Assembly: GCA_011800805.1 (NCBI GenBank)
Contig: MPNW01000151.1
Span: forward strand, 1-64,000
Length of the DNA stretch: 64,000 bases
Reading direction: 5' to 3'
Source: Hirudo medicinalis
Lineage: Eukaryota; Annelida; Clitellata; Hirudinida; Hirudinidae
The notes under the pieces were generated by a model, which was not told the origin of the DNA, searched no databases, and saw nothing but the letters and a program-made list of their open reading frames with translations. This document shows, in pieces, positions 40,560-50,880 of the stretch. The stretch's first letter is position 1. Every line of letters begins with the position of its first letter. The position numbers and the translations under genes are program-made.

Positions 40560-41205
40560 TGGGGTACCGTGATCCTTCCCATTGGGCACGTTGATCCTAG
40601 ATTCAGTTCTCTCTCAAAAAAAGCAATAAAACAGTTATAATATCTAGTTCTTAATAACAGTCAGTTGATACATCACTCAACAGTCTTCAAAGGGTTCAAT
40701 GGATCCAATCAATACATGCAGTTTTGTTCATCAACCATGAAGCTGGGCAAGTGATGTTATTTGCGACGTTTATTTCTTAGGCGAAAGGGCGAGTTGTTTT
40801 GGTGGAGAGCCCATAGTTCATCTTCTTGTTCTACGATGAATACATGTCTCTTATTCAAATTCGGTATCAAACTAACATTTGGATTAAGGTATTTCTTCCG
40901 AACATATCACTTTAATGTCAAACGGTCAATTCCAACTTCACGTGCTAGAGCATTGACAGCTCTGTTCATGATAACTTCATCAACTGCATTTCTCATCACT
41001 TCAACAGGTGTCGTACCTCGATCTGTCTTTCGCTGTCGATGTCCCACCATTGTAAAAAATCAAACCTACAGAGTAGAGAACACGAATCAATAATAGAAAA
41101 TACCAAATTATGGTGTCACACTAAACATGCAATGCCAAAAGAATGCTTAAATTTAGCATCTGGGGACGGGGGGGGGCACTTTGATCCTCAGATCAACGTA
41201 CCCCA
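40560..41205 (-). mobile_element. pogo/Tigger-like deletion derivative with psq-type HTH
   Basis: A 646-bp element with inverted ends TGGGGTACCGTGATC (left) and TGGGGTACGTTGATC (right, reverse complement), flanked by TA on both sides. The minus strand (41050-40757) reads MVGHRQRKTDRGTTPVEVM, then REVGIDRLTLK, an in-frame TGA, and YVRKKYLNPN. This is the psq/CENP-B-type helix-turn-helix start of a Tigger/Jerky-like transposase. The DDE domain is missing. A related subterminal block (GATCAAGGAGCCC) occurs at about 41577-41589, suggesting a further nested copy. Confidence 0.72.
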
Positions 41206-41989
41206 TATTGGTACAGACCAAGGAGCCCCCATGATATAAAACACACTATAATGACGATATCTTATCAATAAGTATTTCTTGAGAATCGAAATATGCAACA
41301 AAATAAGCCTCTTTATATACTGCAATGTTTATTTTATCAAATAAATATTTAATTAAATTTTAATTAAAAAACTCACCTGTTATGAATATTTACTTTTTTT
41401 CCGGCAAAATCAAACTTTTGGTTTCTTAAAATTTCAATGGCGGATTGTTGAAATAAATAAAAAAAGAAATAAGATTACAAATAGAACGGAAACAAATGGA
41501 TAACTAAAGTAGCGACGTCATACATTTACATTTAGAAATAACGACGTCATTGCTGAAATATCAATGTGCCCCAGAGATCAAGGAGCCCAACTGAGAGATG
41601 TAACGTTTATTGTCTAACGTCAAAAAAAAAACATAACAAGGCCAAGCTCTAATTCAATATGGTGTAAAACGACGCGAGGTTGCGACACTATAAAAATTTA
41701 TATAAATATCGTCACAAGAGAGTATACTGCTGGAATATTATTTCTGGAAATCGATTAATGGTTAAAAAAAAATATCGATTAATCGATTAATTAATCTTTA
41801 AAAATTTCAACTCTAAATCTTCTATAATATAAAACAGAAAGTGGGTTTCTTAAAACTCCGCCTTGGAGCTTCGACACGGATCCTCAGAGGAGTTTCCCCC
41901 GTCTTCAAACGTTTCGGCCCTAAGAATTTATCCCATCCGGTGATCATCCAGAGGTACCTGTCGGTTTTTCACCTTTTCGGACCCATCAC

Positions 41990-42222
41990 TATCTTCGACT
42001 GTGCGAGGCTCTCGCTGGCCTTCTTATGCCGATCATTATTGCCTGGACTGGAGCGACTATGAAAGCTCTCATTGGCTTCTTTTATGTCGTTTACTGCATT
42101 GCTTAGAAGCCTACAACCTTCGACTCTGCGAGGTTCTCTTTGGCCTTCTTGTGTCGAACGCGTCCGCCCCAGTTACATACAGCGGCCAAGAAAGCTCTCG
42201 GTGGCTTCTTCACGCCGTGTAC
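41990..42222. repeat. Two imperfect tandem units of about 125 bp
   Basis: CTTCGACTGTGCGAGGCTCT at 41993 recurs as CTTCGACTCTGCGAGGTTCT at about 42117. GAAAGCTCTCATTGGCTTCT at about 42061 recurs as GAAAGCTCTCGGTGGCTTCT at about 42190. The spacing of about 125 bp points to a duplicated unit. The region is GC-richer than its surroundings. ORFs across it are probably by-products. Confidence 0.6.
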
Positions 42223-42227
42223 TAATA

Positions 42228-42430
42228 CAGACAGGACGGAAACCCACGAGTACACCTCATTATTTCGTGATAACTCTCTAAACAAAAATTTGATTGTGGG
42301 GAAACTTTAGTATGTTGTGTAATTATATATTTGTGATTATCTCTTAAATTTTCGTCAAGATATTTTCACGCATTAATTTAAAAATTCAGAAAACGTGATT
42401 TCGAGGCGTTCAATAACCATGAATGACATA
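42228..42430 (+). mobile_element. Solo terminal repeat of the Tc1-like family
   Basis: Begins CAGACAGGACGGAAACCC after TA and runs through CACCTCATTATTTCGTGATA to the block GAGGCGTTCAATAACCATGA. This is the reverse complement of 56370-56563, the right end of the Tc1-like element, with only scattered mismatches. No transposase follows, so it is a solo terminus or a deletion derivative. Confidence 0.8.
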
Positions 42431-42440
42431 AATAAATCCA

Positions 42441-42650
42441 TCAAAGGAACTCAAGGCCACCGAACAGGTTCGTCTTCAGAATTTTGTTGAAGCTTTCAAT
42501 AGTAACTGCGGATGTGACCTCTGGTGGAAGTTGATTCCAGATCTTTGCAACCGTTAACAACGACCTGTCCCCGGCACCTTTGAGTCGCCCGGCCGGAACG
42601 AAGAGAAGCGACGAAGAAAAGGATCTAAGTCGTTTTCGATTCGGCAATAA
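42441..42650 (-). mobile_element. LINE ORF C-terminal end
   Basis: The minus-strand ORF reads RLRSFSSSLLFVPAGRLK, DRSLLTVAKIWNQLPPEVTS and ESFNKILKTNLF before a stop. The WNxLPxE ... SFxxxLKTxLF pattern is the usual C-terminus of non-LTR retrotransposon reverse transcriptase polyproteins (jockey/CR1-like). Only the last 65 or so residues remain, as in a 5'-truncated insertion. Confidence 0.75.
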
Positions 42651-43283
42651 ATTGCCGCTATTCTATTTCATCTTTTACCCTCAAACTACTCGACATTACC
42701 TTTGACAAAACCTACCATATCTTAAGACAGAATACCTCCGTGATCGAAACCCGCAATTACCTTATCACTTCAATCCTCTCTGTCGAGATGCCTTCCGCAT
42801 CTAATGCAACTCTCTTTGTGTTGCATCCGCTTCCTCCATCTCCTTTCGTCAACGCATCCAAATAGGCCTTAATAATCCAAGCTTTGTTTGACAGCATAGG
42901 TATTCAATCTGAAAAATTTACCAAAACATGTTTTTATAACTTATTAAATTCATAATGTCTCAGGCGACCTCTGGCAAATCGTTAGGCCACCTCCATAGGG
43001 GTCGCAACTCACAGGTTGAGAACCGCAGCTGTAAGCGAAACCATCGCCTATTGGACATATGGATCATCTTGCACTGATGGAAGGTTTGGTTGCGTTTAGT
43101 CGCATAGATACAAACAGTTGAAGTATAAATAATGTTTTTTCGGAACTTTTCGAAAAGGGCCTGATCTACCGCTGACTTTGGAGACCCATTATGTTGAGAT
43201 ATTGCATGATGAGCAATAAATAAGTAATATTTTTAATTATTTGTTAGTTGAATTTCTTAGACAAAAATCGCAAAATTTTCAGG

Positions 43284-44344
43284 TTAAAGGTCCGGTCGAT
43301 ATAAAAGCTGCAAAATGGCGGAATGTTGTAACAGCTTTTCACTTTCATCTTGGTGGATGTTGCTGGTTCGAGACATAATACATCCAGCAAGAATTAAAGA
43401 TAGCGCTAGAATTTAAAAATTCTGTGTTCTATCAGGGAAGTAATATTTTCAACACAAGATTCACCTACACTGAATGAAAGCGACGACGGAGAAGAGACTG
43501 GCAAGAGAAAACATATAAAATTTGTACCACCATCTTAATAATTCCAAGCATCCCACTTCAGTCGGCAGGAGTTTTGACATTTCCTGAAAACACTTTAACA
43601 TTTTAATTTTAATTTTATTCATTTAGAATGAGTTGCCTAACAAAATAAGAATTATGAAAATTCATCCAGGCATAATAGCTGACTTGATAAGGTATTTCAG
43701 CTATGCACATATCGTTAAGCGTCTGAGCTGCCATTTTGTTACAGCAGCTCTCAGGAAACCCCACCACATGTTCGCTCGTGCTTGCTCTCCAGTTAACTTT
43801 GTACCATTCAGAGTAATTATAATTTCCGCAGCACCCATAAGTTACATGTATGACACTTAATAGCGATCTAATCTTTTCATCTGTTCGATATTTCGACATT
43901 GCCACAAAAAAGCCATCCTTTAAACGAAATCCAGTATTATCTACCAACTTTATGAATACATAAAAAAAATCCTACGCTGAACATGTAGCCGGAGTTAAGA
44001 TGACAATAAAATAATATAACCGCAGATGACGCGAATTTCAAAGACATTGCCACATCCCAGACAACCAAAATGTCGATAGATGGCCTTATAGTAGGCTTCA
44101 ATGCATAATCGCATTGCAGGTAATACACAACCGACCCATAACCTTCCATAATCGTACCGATAAAACCGGATATTATAACGTAACCTAACAGCTCTCCGTC
44201 ATCAAATTTCGGAAGTAGAATATGAAATTCTTTGAACCGACCGTAAGCGATTGAGCTCACAACAGAAATAAGAAGCAAGAAGATGGCAAGTAGTACTTTT
44301 ATTACAACAACCACACTCATTTGGGCCGATTCTTCGAATGCCAT
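43284..44344 (-). CDS. Peripherin-like tetraspanin, three exons, one frame break
   Basis: Four-pass membrane protein of the tetraspanin family, closest in pattern to the peripherin/RDS group. Exons in transcript order are 44344-43642, 43583-43469 and 43405-43284; about 312 aa if one base of the A8 run at 43962-43969 (T8 on the coding strand) is ignored. Visible parts are a cytosolic start, TM1 (VVVVIKVLLAIFLLLISVVS), TM2 and TM3, and a large loop with YGCCGNYNYSEWYKVNW, PESCC and a later VGC. TM4 spans the exon 2/3 junction (MFSLASLFSVVAFIQ, then SLSLILAGCI), followed by a short tail. The loop pattern KYRTDEKI...CCGN...W matches peripherin better than other tetraspanins. The frame break lies just after TM3. 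It is either a sequencing indel or a real lesion. Confidence 0.78.
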
Positions 44345-45575
44345 GATTAAGTTGTGAGCAGAATAATAATACGCAAGGACGACGTCGAATTACAGAGAAA
44401 AATGCGCAAGAGTTGAAATAATGCTTAAATTATGTTTTTTTCTCTTCAATGCACCCCATATTTTGCATGATACAAAAATTTTTTTCTAACCTGAAATGAA
44501 ATTCATGTAAAGGGAATTTCACTCCAAATAAGTCCAATGAATTTATCCTAGCTATTTCTTTATCCCCACTACTCCCTCTTCAAATATGTCCCAGGTTTTT
44601 CATATTCCTTGGTGTTTAACACTAAAGTTAACCGAATGACCGGTAAGGTCTCTTGGGTGTTTGTAGCATTTGCATCAGATGAGGAAAAGTACTTTCATAT
44701 TCATTTTTAAAATATCTATTTCATATCTATTGGTAAAATGTACATAAATTTCAAAAGTTTCGCGAGCTTTGGCGGACCACTTGAAATAAGTTTTGCTCCT
44801 CCAGCGAAGATCCTCCAGCGGAGGATATTGGTGTTAAACTAATTTCTGAATAAAGGAAATGCCGGTCCTCATGCGCTTATTGCATTAGAACCGCGAACGT
44901 CATTGAAATCGTAACAATCTTGATATGCAACAGACGTTAATAATGGTCTAGTGGTTAAGATGTTCCCAAGCGGGGATTGGCACCCCCGACAAATTAACAC
45001 ATTTATTTTAATAAGTATGCCTTATTTTTCTTGTTTAATGTTCATCATTTTGAGAGATTTAATGCAGATCGATTGCATATTTGATTAATGGAACAATTGA
45101 TTATTCGAATTACCTCAAGTCCCATTAATCCACTATGTAAGGAATTAATGGGATAGGAGAAATGCACAAAATGCTCCCTGCATTCTTAAATGTATATATA
45201 CTAAAATAAACTCCACCATTATATTTATAACAACAGGTAATTTGAAAAATATTTTAAAATAGAGGAACTCCTCTGGAGTTAACATTCGGCATAGCGAAGA
45301 GCTAGAAAGAAATATTTATAAAATTTTCTAGAAATTCCTTTGCATAATTGCTGAATTGACTGATGAGTGTTTTTAATAACAAGCAAGCCAAGTCATATAC
45401 AATCCAATTTTGTAGAGTCAACTAAACGTTAACAACGTCCACGCAATTAATTTTTTAAAGGAGTCGTCTTTCGATACTTTCGATAGCTAAGAATTTTGTA
45501 AACAAAGCGCTGGTGTCACAGTAACAATTCTAAATGTTGAACTTGCTTAATAAACACTCGTTTTCATATTGACTT
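44345..45575. other. Spacer between tetraspanin and BMP gene
   Basis: No gene is supported. At 44930-44985 a block with ATGCAACAGACGTTAATAAT then GGTCTAGTGGTTAAGATG combines SINE-tail-like and box A-like pieces and may be a rearranged SINE remnant. AATGGGATAGGAGAAATGCA at 45147-45166 recurs in BMP intron 1 as AATGGAATAGGAGAAATGCA (46972-46991). Confidence 0.45.
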
Positions 45576-47914
45576 TCAATGACAACCACAAGCCTTAACA
45601 ACCATGTTGCGGTATCTCTTCAATATTACATTCGGGCTTTTGTAGTGGTAAAGGACTGGAAGGGAGTTAAGTTTGGTTGGAGCACAACAAGGTTTTGGAA
45701 CATTACTCGGATTCATGAGGTGGACGAGAGACTGGATTATGGCATGATTCGTGGCATTCATGTGGGTATGCAGAGGAAAAGAACAATCTCCACCGCAATA
45801 ATGGGCGTAGTAACCCTCGGGTGCTATCAACCATTTCTGTAAAAAAAAATAATTTAAACAGTATATTCATTGATTCATGGCAACCTTAAAAAATGTGAAC
45901 CTGCCATCCAAAATCTCTGAAGCTAATGTAGAGAGTCCTGCGCTGACATCTGCTGAGCTTCTTCGAAGCTTCAGGTGCAAACCACATAACAAGTCATTAT
46001 CATTGTCACATTGTGATAATTATTTGTACATATATATTATAAATATTTATATAACCAATTCATGAAACAATAATTCTTTCCTTCATTCAACATTGATTAT
46101 ATATTATAATTTATTTGTTATTAAGCAAATAATTCTACCAAACTATTGTTACCATAGCTTCGTTGAGATGAATATGCAGGAATTTCTTCCAGGTAACTCT
46201 GAGTTTTTGAATGATGTCCGGTCGATCTTTTTCTCCTGGATGGCAAAATATCTTGAGGGCGTTTGGATTTTGTCATGACAACAAGAAACACTTTTCTTTT
46301 GCTGTATTTCTTAGTTTGACCAGCCAGGTGAATGCAAATTGGTTCTATTAGTTTTCCTTTAAACATTGAGAATATGCAGAATCTTTTAAAGACATTTTTC
46401 AGAATTTTCCCCACCTGTGGAATCTGTTGCTCTAATCAAAAAGCTACTGGTCACAGTAGGTAAAGTTTTCAAAGATTCCTGAATTACTTCAGTCACATCG
46501 ATATTTAACCATCCGCGGAACTTTTCTGGAAGTCTGATGGTATCTACGGGTCTTCTATGTTAATTCGATGAATTAAATGTAACCGGGAATTTTTAATAAA
46601 AAATTTTATATGAGACTAACGAAACAGAGGAGACGAAATCGTCTTTTAAGACTTGGATGTCCACAAAAGATTGTCGAACTCCAGAAGTGTAGTACTTGGC
46701 ATTGATATAAATCCTGAGATGAGCTCCAAGAAGAAAGTCTGACGACTGAAGTTCATTCAAATCAAAATGAGCCCTCAACGTCGAGTTCCAAGAACTGAGA
46801 AAGTGACTTGATGGAGCTTGGTGAAAAGCAAAACTTTCAAATTGAGTATCAAGAAACCACTTATTCACGTTCTCCTTACAAACTTCAAAGTTTTTAGAAC
46901 GAAAACGAAATGTGAATGTTCATAAATCAACTATTAATGGTTAAATATTTACTTTCCATGAAAGGACTTAATGGAATAGGAGAAATGCACAAAATGCTCT
47001 CTTGTAAATAGAAACTTTAGAAACAATGTTAAATAGTTTTAAAAACATTTTAATTACATGCTGGCCACACAACAATTAACCGATGAATATTGAAATGTAA
47101 TGACCTCGAATATTTATTAACTGATACAGTTGGTGATGGCTAATCTATGATATTAATTGATGACGAAGATCATTATATTTCAAATTATTAATACATCGGA
47201 TAATTTCTTATCAGTCATTTAACATTGAATCGGATGATATCTATTATTTAGTTATATAATTAAATATTTTATAGTCGATGAAACTAAATGAAGTGTGATT
47301 GCTACGGGCAGTTTTTTCTACCTTTTACACATAGAAACGTGCATTTTTGAGGAGTCAGTTGTCTGCAAAAATATTTCTTACGGTGCCTGTAGTGCAAATG
47401 TTTTGACATTTGAGTGAGAACATTAAAGCTCCCCGACTTTTTCTCCAGAAAGTGGATGATGTAAGAATGTGTTTATTGAATCTTCAAAGGGCATTTTAAG
47501 TCGTAATTGCATAAATTAAATGAATGCGTTGGACAATGAAATCATTATATAAAAACGAAATGTAAAATACTGACCGTGATCAGTAAAACTCGTAATAGTA
47601 TCTGCCAGAGATAATCTTTTCAGAAAAATATCATCGGAATCGTTTTGAACTTTTGGTCTAAGCATGGCTCTGTAGAGACTGAACATAAACTTCGATGCCG
47701 GACCTGCCTCTCTGATGGTGTCCACATCGGGTTGAGGTGGGCGTTCCAATCCAAGAAAATGTAAAATTTTGTTTTCAAGCTGCTTGCGTTGCTCGTAAGG
47801 AAATTCGTCCAATGAAATTATATCCGCATCTTCCAGACAATGAACTGATTCGGACTTAATGGCAAGCAAAAGCATGAATATGGTGAAAAGTTTTGATCTT
47901 GATCCTTGAATCAT
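45576..47914 (-). CDS. BMP5-8/60A-type TGF-beta ligand, six exons
   Basis: Secreted growth factor of the BMP5/6/7/8 (gbb/60A) subgroup; 424 aa, close to human BMP7 (431). Exons in transcript order are 47914-47575, 46882-46621, 46554-46415, 46356-46153, 45968-45901 and 45836-45576; phases agree. A hydrophobic signal ([11 protein letters not shown]) precedes the prodomain, which has [11 protein letters not shown] and [11 protein letters not shown]. The furin site is SRRKRST. The mature domain has the seven cystine-knot cysteines in the patterns [37 protein letters not shown] and CGCH, plus the conserved glycosylation site [19 protein letters not shown] places it in the BMP5-8 group rather than BMP2/4. 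The orthologue in arthropods is called gbb; I leave the symbol empty. Intron 1 is 692 bp, the others 58-184 bp. Confidence 0.95.
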
Positions 47915-48707
47915 TTCTTATCTCTAAAAAGTTTAGACTTTCTGAGGAAATTTTCTTAATTGTTGAAACGATCTTTCAGACGCGCAGCAATGAATTCCTC
48001 GCAACATAAGGTTCAAATGCACAACACCCACACAAGATAGAAGGACCAACGAGTAATATCTACCTGGATATAGTTCTGTTCACACCCGCAGTCCAGATAG
48101 CAGCATCCACTTCTTAGACGTGTTTTTCTTATTGTCTCTCTTCTGATGTTTAATTAAATGAGTTTTATTATTTATATCCTACTTATACAAAATGCGCAGA
48201 GAACACCTAAAACTAAAAAACTTTCTAGATTCGATTTAATAGATTAATTTTAGAAAAATTCTGGTAATCGGCAATCGTGGAAATTAACGCATCCTCTTCT
48301 TTACACGAACCTTGCTTCGAAACAAATTCAAGGAAATAAACAAAATCTAGCCTAAAATTGCTTGAAAAATGTTTGAAATTACACTTGAAGATGCCTTGAA
48401 ATCTCCTTGTATAAACAAGGCTGATAACTAAGGCAGTTGTTTCTGTTATTTTTAAGCGTTTCATGCAAAGTACTCACTTCTCCACTATTTGTTAGATAAT
48501 ATTTGAAATATCATGTATTTGGCACACAATCGTTGCTTGGTTGATTGTTTACTTTGTAGTAATCATGCATAATATTTTATGATACGCATAAATGTAAATT
48601 TGAAGTTTATAAAACCAGATTAAAAAAACAATTTTGTTTTAAACATAAACGCTTTCAGTGACGTCAACATTCATCTGGTTACTTGAAACAAAATAACATC
48701 AACAAGA
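47915..48707. other. Divergent intergenic region, BMP and unknown small protein
   Basis: It holds the BMP promoter on the minus side and that of the 48708 ORF on the plus side. A minus-strand ORF (48225-48464) has no features. Nothing else is recognised. Confidence 0.35.
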
Positions 48708-49166
48708 ATGGATGAAATACAGAAGCATGTGATGACATCATTCGAAAATTTGATCCGAGCTGCTAGAGCGGACAAAACTTTAGCAAAGGATTGTTATGAT
48801 TTTCTGATTCTAAGATGCATTGACAATTCAAAGCATCATCTGCAATCTTTAGTGGAATCTCTAAAGATTGAAGGTTTCAAAAAAACTTCCCTAACTATGG
48901 AACTGCAAGAGCTAAATAGAAAGTACAAGAGCATCTTTTCAGATCATTTAGAGATCAAATTTAAAGCAATTCTCACGAATAACCAACGAGAACTTTTGGA
49001 TCAATTCGAACTTTTAACCAGCCTTAACTGCTCGGATCTTTCGAAGGAACTGGGGCTTCTAAGGAAACAGATTCTGTTGGCGGAATGTCTGGCTTATCGC
49101 AAATATGTCGAGTTGGTCGTCAAGAAAACATGTCCAATACTTCAACGTGACGTTGCTCAATGTTAA
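48708..49166 (+). CDS. Unidentified small helical protein, single exon
   Basis: A 152-residue intact ORF starting MDEIQKHVMTSFENLIRAAR and ending LQRDVAQC. It is rich in L, E and K, with long amphipathic helical stretches (KHHLQSLVESLKIEGF, LTMELQELNRKYKSIF, LSKELGLLRKQILL). It has no signal peptide or membrane segment. The ORF is long for this AT-rich DNA and begins shortly after a plausible 5' leader. AATAAATAAG at about 49377 would suit a polyadenylation signal. I do not recognise the family; it could be a small coiled-coil or complex subunit. Confidence 0.6.
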   Translation: MDEIQKHVMTSFENLIRAARADKTLAKDCYDFLILRCIDNSKHHLQSLVESLKIEGFKKTSLTMELQELNRKYKSIFSDHLEIKFKAILTNNQRELLDQFELLTSLNCSDLSKELGLLRKQILLAECLAYRKYVELVVKKTCPILQRDVAQC

Positions 49167-49274
49167 ACATGAACATTAAGATTTAGTACTTCACCAACTT
49201 CAATCAACACTTCATCAACATCCAAACAATTTCATGCTCGAATTCCGTCTTGTGGTCGACAATGGTCAAAGTCA

Positions 49275-49305
49275 GATCACGTGATCCAAACAAAGACATC
49301 ACGTG
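49275..49305. promoter_or_regulatory. Paired CACGTG E-boxes
   Basis: Two CACGTG cores lie 22 bp apart (49278-49283 and 49300-49305). The first is inside the 12-bp perfect palindrome GATCACGTGATC. Such sites are bound by bHLH-ZIP factors (USF/MITF/Myc type). They lie 3' of the 48708 ORF and about 1.6 kb upstream of Lhx1/5. Function is inferred only. Confidence 0.35.
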
Positions 49306-49309
49306 ACCA

Positions 49310-50760
49310 CGTTATAATGCTTATCTTAAAAATAAGCACTTTCGCTCGTTTTTCAGCCACGCTAAAGTCCACCTGAATAAATAAGTCTGTGATAAAATTT
49401 CATTCGATAGATGGCAGTTAAGAAGTTGAAGTTGAAGTTGACGTAACGAGTTCATTTCAGGCCACTTTAATAAAGCCATTTTACCTCTTGCGAATTGACA
49501 GTTGGAAGGTGAAGGATAAACGGTAATATTTACAGATATGAATCATGATATTTCAGCTGAGGTCGGCATGAGATTTCGAGGTGGCTCTTAAAAGATGCAA
49601 ATCACAACAAAAAACAAACAAATCACTACAAGACTCCTAAGAAGCGGTTCGCTGAATGCTCGATTTATCGAATCATTTGCTGATCTTTTGCTTCATCGAT
49701 CCCCAGAACAAAAGTTGGCGACGACATAAAAATTTAGTCACTTTCACCCAGGGGATGGCACATTGGAGGGAGGCAGAGTAATTAGCACAAGATGGATCTC
49801 CACGAGTCGACCCCGCGACCTACAGCGTCATTTGTTTATTTCCCAATGGAGATGTTCTCGCTAGATCCCCGAATTTTAAAGCTGTATTGAATTAATACAA
49901 ATTTTAAAAAGAACAAATTAAAAATAACTAAATTATTTTATAAACGAAAGAGAAAAAAATATAGAGAACGATTGAAATCGTTGCCAAACAATCATAAGGA
50001 GCCATAAAAGACACATGAAAAAGGACTTGGTTGCTCTATCGCTCCATCTTTCTTGGCAGCGCTGATTATCAAATTTCGATAAAACATGACAAAGCGTGTG
50101 ACGCCGTCTCACTTGCTTGCATCTTCCTAAAAGGCAATAAAGCTTAGTAGAGGAACCTTCTTAATCAAATGAGACACAATCAGGAAAAATTTTTATAAAT
50201 ATCAGTAGATGAAAAATACCCCTAAAGTTTTATTGGAACACCTGCCATCACAAGTAGAGTACGTCACTGCAATTTGGCTGCTTCTTCTTATTGACAGCTG
50301 TCATTCGCGTGACTTCACACCAATATGCAGCTTTTTAAACCACACCCACTTTTGGCGCGCTCCTCCCACTACTAGAATAAGAGCACATTAAAGAATTCAA
50401 GGAAATGATTTCGTCTCACGAGTTGTGTCGCTCACTCATGTTATTTCACGCACTTGTTGTTTTGTAAACAATTAAATTTTAGTTTAATTCCATTCATAAT
50501 TAAATAAAAAAATGATCTTACACCATGCCCTTATATGAAATAGTTCATTTGGTGACATAAACATGTCACGAATCACGATGAATGTCCTCCCTTAGCAAGA
50601 AAAATTAACTGAGTTACTAGTTGATTTTTTCCAGTTTATCAGAACTTCTTTCTGGGCACAAGTGGTGATGGATGGATAAAAGATAAACAACACGCTTGTG
50701 ACGAGTGTCATGACAACCTTTGTCTCGCCAGCGCATATCTCGGCGCTGTGAGCCTTCCTG
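49310..50760. other. Upstream region of Lhx1/5
   Basis: No gene supported. It has mixed composition and several short GC-richer blocks. The ORF at 50209-50391 has no features. As the 5' flank of a developmental regulator it is likely to contain enhancers, but I cannot point to a specific site besides the E-boxes. Confidence 0.35.
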
Positions 50761-50768
50761 GCCGCTCA

Positions 50769-50774
50769 TATAAA
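50769..50774 (+). promoter_or_regulatory. TATA box candidate of Lhx1/5
   Basis: TATAAA in the context TCATATAAAGAGCATC, 107 bp before the first ATG of the LIM-homeobox gene. Transcription would start near 50800, leaving a short 5' UTR. Confidence 0.5.
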
Positions 50775-50880
50775 GAGCATCATCCAAGACATTTCTAACT
50801 GCTGCTCTTTCTGCTAGCATTTAAAATTATCGTCAAATTGATGGCAAATAATTTCTCAAAAGCAAATTATTCTCATCCAA

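Noticed and set aside
40757..41050. In-frame TGA in the pogo HTH as a selenocysteine codon, given SEPSECS nearby
   Set aside because: No SECIS-like structure was seen and the element is truncated. A stop mutation in a dead transposon is simpler.
45579..45842. 87-aa plus-strand ORF over the BMP mature domain
   Set aside because: Antisense shadow of the conserved cystine-knot exon.
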